Of a DNA stretch of 33,698 nucleotides, positions 32,354 to 33,698 are shown piece by piece. Below the pieces are notes generated by a model. That model worked only from the letters and a program-made list of their open reading frames with translations, did not search any database and was not told where the DNA came from. The stretch comes from Archangium sp. (GTDB taxonomy: Bacteria > Myxococcota > Myxococcia > Myxococcales > Myxococcaceae), in the NCBI GenBank assembly GCA_016792935.1, contig JAEUJS010000105.1:1-33698 (forward strand). The letters run 5' to 3'. How positions within the stretch are numbered: the first letter of the stretch is position 1; each line of letters opens with the position of its first letter. The translations under genes were made by a program, and so were the position numbers.

Positions 32354-33698
32354 TCCGTGCGGACGAATTGCACGGCGCGCGTCCCGCCGACGGCGCGGGC
32401 AATCAGCTTGCGGAACTCTCGCTCCTTCGGCGGCTTCGCAGCGTGAACCTCGAGCACGTCGAGCGGCTCACGCGTCATTCCGAGCAGCAGCCCCGTCGCG
32501 AGCGACGCGGCGTTCTCGAGGCGTGCGTCGTTCGCGAGCTCCAGGCGCGCCACGCTGAAGCGCGCATCGGTGCGCAGGAGCCGAATCGTCCCGTAGCCCA
32601 TCAGCAGCTCGAGTTCTTCGAGTGTCCCCGACGCCGAGGAGAGCGCTTCAGCCGGCACGATGACGGGCGGTGCTTGCGTGCCGCGGCCAGACCAGCCGGC
32701 GCTCATCACGGCGACGGTGATGGTCTTCGCGCGCACACAGAGTGGTGCGCCGAGCACTTCACGCCACTGCGCCAGGTTGAGCTCCGCAGTCGCGAACTGC
32801 ACGCGCGCGAGCGTCGGAGGTGGCTTCGACTTCAGTGCAGGCCGCAGCGTTTCCCATGCAGCGAAGGCCACCCCGAGCTGTTCGAGTCGCGGAGCGCGGG
32901 AGACCAGATCGCGCACCGCCGCGGGTTGCACGGCGCTCGCGCGTTTCAGCGCACGCCAGGTCGTGTCGGGCGACCGCGGGACGTAACGGACGTCTTCCAT
33001 CAGCTCGTAGACGCGGCTCGCCGGGAGCACGCGCGAGAACTCCGCCTCGGACAGAAAGCCGCGCGAGAAGCGCAACGACGTCAGCTGCACCGCGTCGGCC
33101 AGTGGACCGAGGAGCCGCGCTCGGAGTTGGAAGAGCAGCACCTTCTCGCGCTTGCGTGCCGCGGCAGTCGCTTTCCCGCGAGCGTGGTTGATCTGCAGCA
33201 CGATGAACTCACCGAGCGGGTCTCCGCTCTCGGTCAGCCAGTCGGCGAACGCGAGTCTCGGCGCGTCGTCGTCGGGGTCCGCGTAGATGGCTTCGAGCAG
33301 CGCGTCACCGTCTTGCGTGTTCGACGTCGCGCGCCGTGGCGTCGCGTCTCCGCGCGAAAGTTCTGCGAGCCGCGCGGGGTCGACTGGAAGCGCGACGCGT
33401 TTGGCGAGCGACGTCACTGCGCTGCGCAGACTCCGCTCACGGGCACCGTGCACTCCGTCGGCGAGCATCGCGGAGAGCCGTGCTGCCGACGCGGAGTCGC
33501 CGTGCCTCGCGATGCACTGCGCCAGTGAGCGTGACACGACGTGCGTCACTTCGCGCGCCGCGCCTTTCTCAGTGAGGAGCGTGAGGGCGAACGCCGCGAC
33601 GCGCGGGTCGGGCTCGATGCGCATCCAGCCTTCGAGCGCGACGTACAGCTGGCTGGGGTGTGCGTTCGCGGCGAACACGCGGAAGGCGGCGAGGACTG
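32350..33698 (-). CDS. TIGR02996 repeat-companion protein (5' end outside window)
   Basis: The frame stays open to the right edge, so the N-terminus is missing; about 448 residues are visible. The TIGR02996 motif is plain near visible residue 130: ALLEAIYADPDDDAPRLAFADWL, then GDPLGEFIVLQ. This domain is known from myxobacteria and planctomycetes next to leucine-rich or HEAT-like repeats. Before it is a helical HEAT-like region; after it come leucine-rich-like repeats (LEQLGVAFAAWETL, LEELELLMGYGTIRLL, ARLELANDARL, LDVLEVHA). No signal peptide or catalytic site is visible. A protein-interaction scaffold is inferred. It is coupled by a GTGA overlap to the DUF4124-like gene. Confidence 0.85.
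   Translation of the reverse strand, partial: VLAAFRVFAANAHPSQLYVALEGWMRIEPDPRVAAFALTLLTEKGAAREVTHVVSRSLAQCIARHGDSASAARLSAMLADGVHGARERSLRSAVTSLAKRVALPVDPARLAELSRGDATPRRATSNTQDGDALLEAIYADPDDDAPRLAFADWLTESGDPLGEFIVLQINHARGKATAAARKREKVLLFQLRARLLGPLADAVQLTSLRFSRGFLSEAEFSRVLPASRVYELMEDVRYVPRSPDTTWRALKRASAVQPAAVRDLVSRAPRLEQLGVAFAAWETLRPALKSKPPPTLARVQFATAELNLAQWREVLGAPLCVRAKTITVAVMSAGWSGRGTQAPPVIVPAEALSSASGTLEELELLMGYGTIRLLRTDARFSVARLELANDARLENAASLATGLLLGMTREPLDVLEVHAAKPPKEREFRKLIARAVGGTRAVQFVRTE

Overview
The window reads as chromosomal DNA of a myxobacterium (Myxococcota). It is GC-rich with strongly G/C-biased third codon positions. It carries a TIGR02265/DUF2378 protein (a paralogous family known from Myxococcus and relatives), a TIGR02996 repeat-companion protein, a Ser/Thr protein kinase with a fused sensory region, and several lipoproteins whose lipid anchor is joined to the folded part by long Gly/Ser/Thr/Ala linkers. 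I see no rRNA, tRNA, CRISPR array, insertion sequence or prophage. The species cannot be named from what is visible.

Layout. 3-6165 (+): a very large membrane/periplasmic protein cut by the left edge, then a lipoprotein with ASH-like repeats and a VWA-like domain. 6183-10453 (-): a kinase with an MshEN-like (GspE N-terminal) domain, then, upstream, a large Ca-binding-loop protein; between them is a 330-bp gap with a likely gene remnant. 10521-12101 (+): a tandem pair of paralogous membrane proteins. 12112-16599 (-): a DUF3857/transglutaminase-like protein with TPRs and a Kazal-like lipoprotein. 16681-18327 (+): an unknown lipoprotein. 18349-19179 (-): a second Gly-linker lipoprotein. 19213-19704 (+): a small exported protein. 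19664-21242 (-): three overlapping genes for paralogous cysteine-rich single-pass membrane proteins, the most system-like unit here. 21386-23458 (-): a beta-propeller/di-heme cytochrome lipoprotein. 23661-24410 (-): phosphoglycerate mutase gpmA. 24424-26743 (+): a 39-residue membrane microprotein, an exported protein and a DUF4238 protein. 26727-27940 (-): an OmpR-type response regulator coupled to a DUF2378 protein. 27993-28922 (-): a barrel-like lipoprotein. 29029-29436 (+): a small four-helix membrane protein. 29438-30970 (-): a YfbK-type VWA lipoprotein. 31068-31726 (+): a Cys-rich lipoprotein split by a -1 frameshift. 31736-33698 (-): a DUF4124-like exported protein and a TIGR02996 protein cut by the right edge.

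How it fits together. Apart from gpmA the window is mostly envelope biology: at least eight lipoproteins or exported proteins, several membrane proteins, and two signalling modules. Genes are packed tightly. Convergent pairs abut or overlap at their stop codons (41 bp at 19664-19704, 17 bp at 26727-26743, 1 bp apart at 29436/29438). Same-strand neighbours couple through GTGA or ATGA overlaps. At least six starts have no Shine-Dalgarno but have a TAnnnT or TATATA box 6-8 nt upstream, which suggests leaderless transcripts. The palindrome TGATCA occurs about 21 times by eye, several-fold more than composition predicts.
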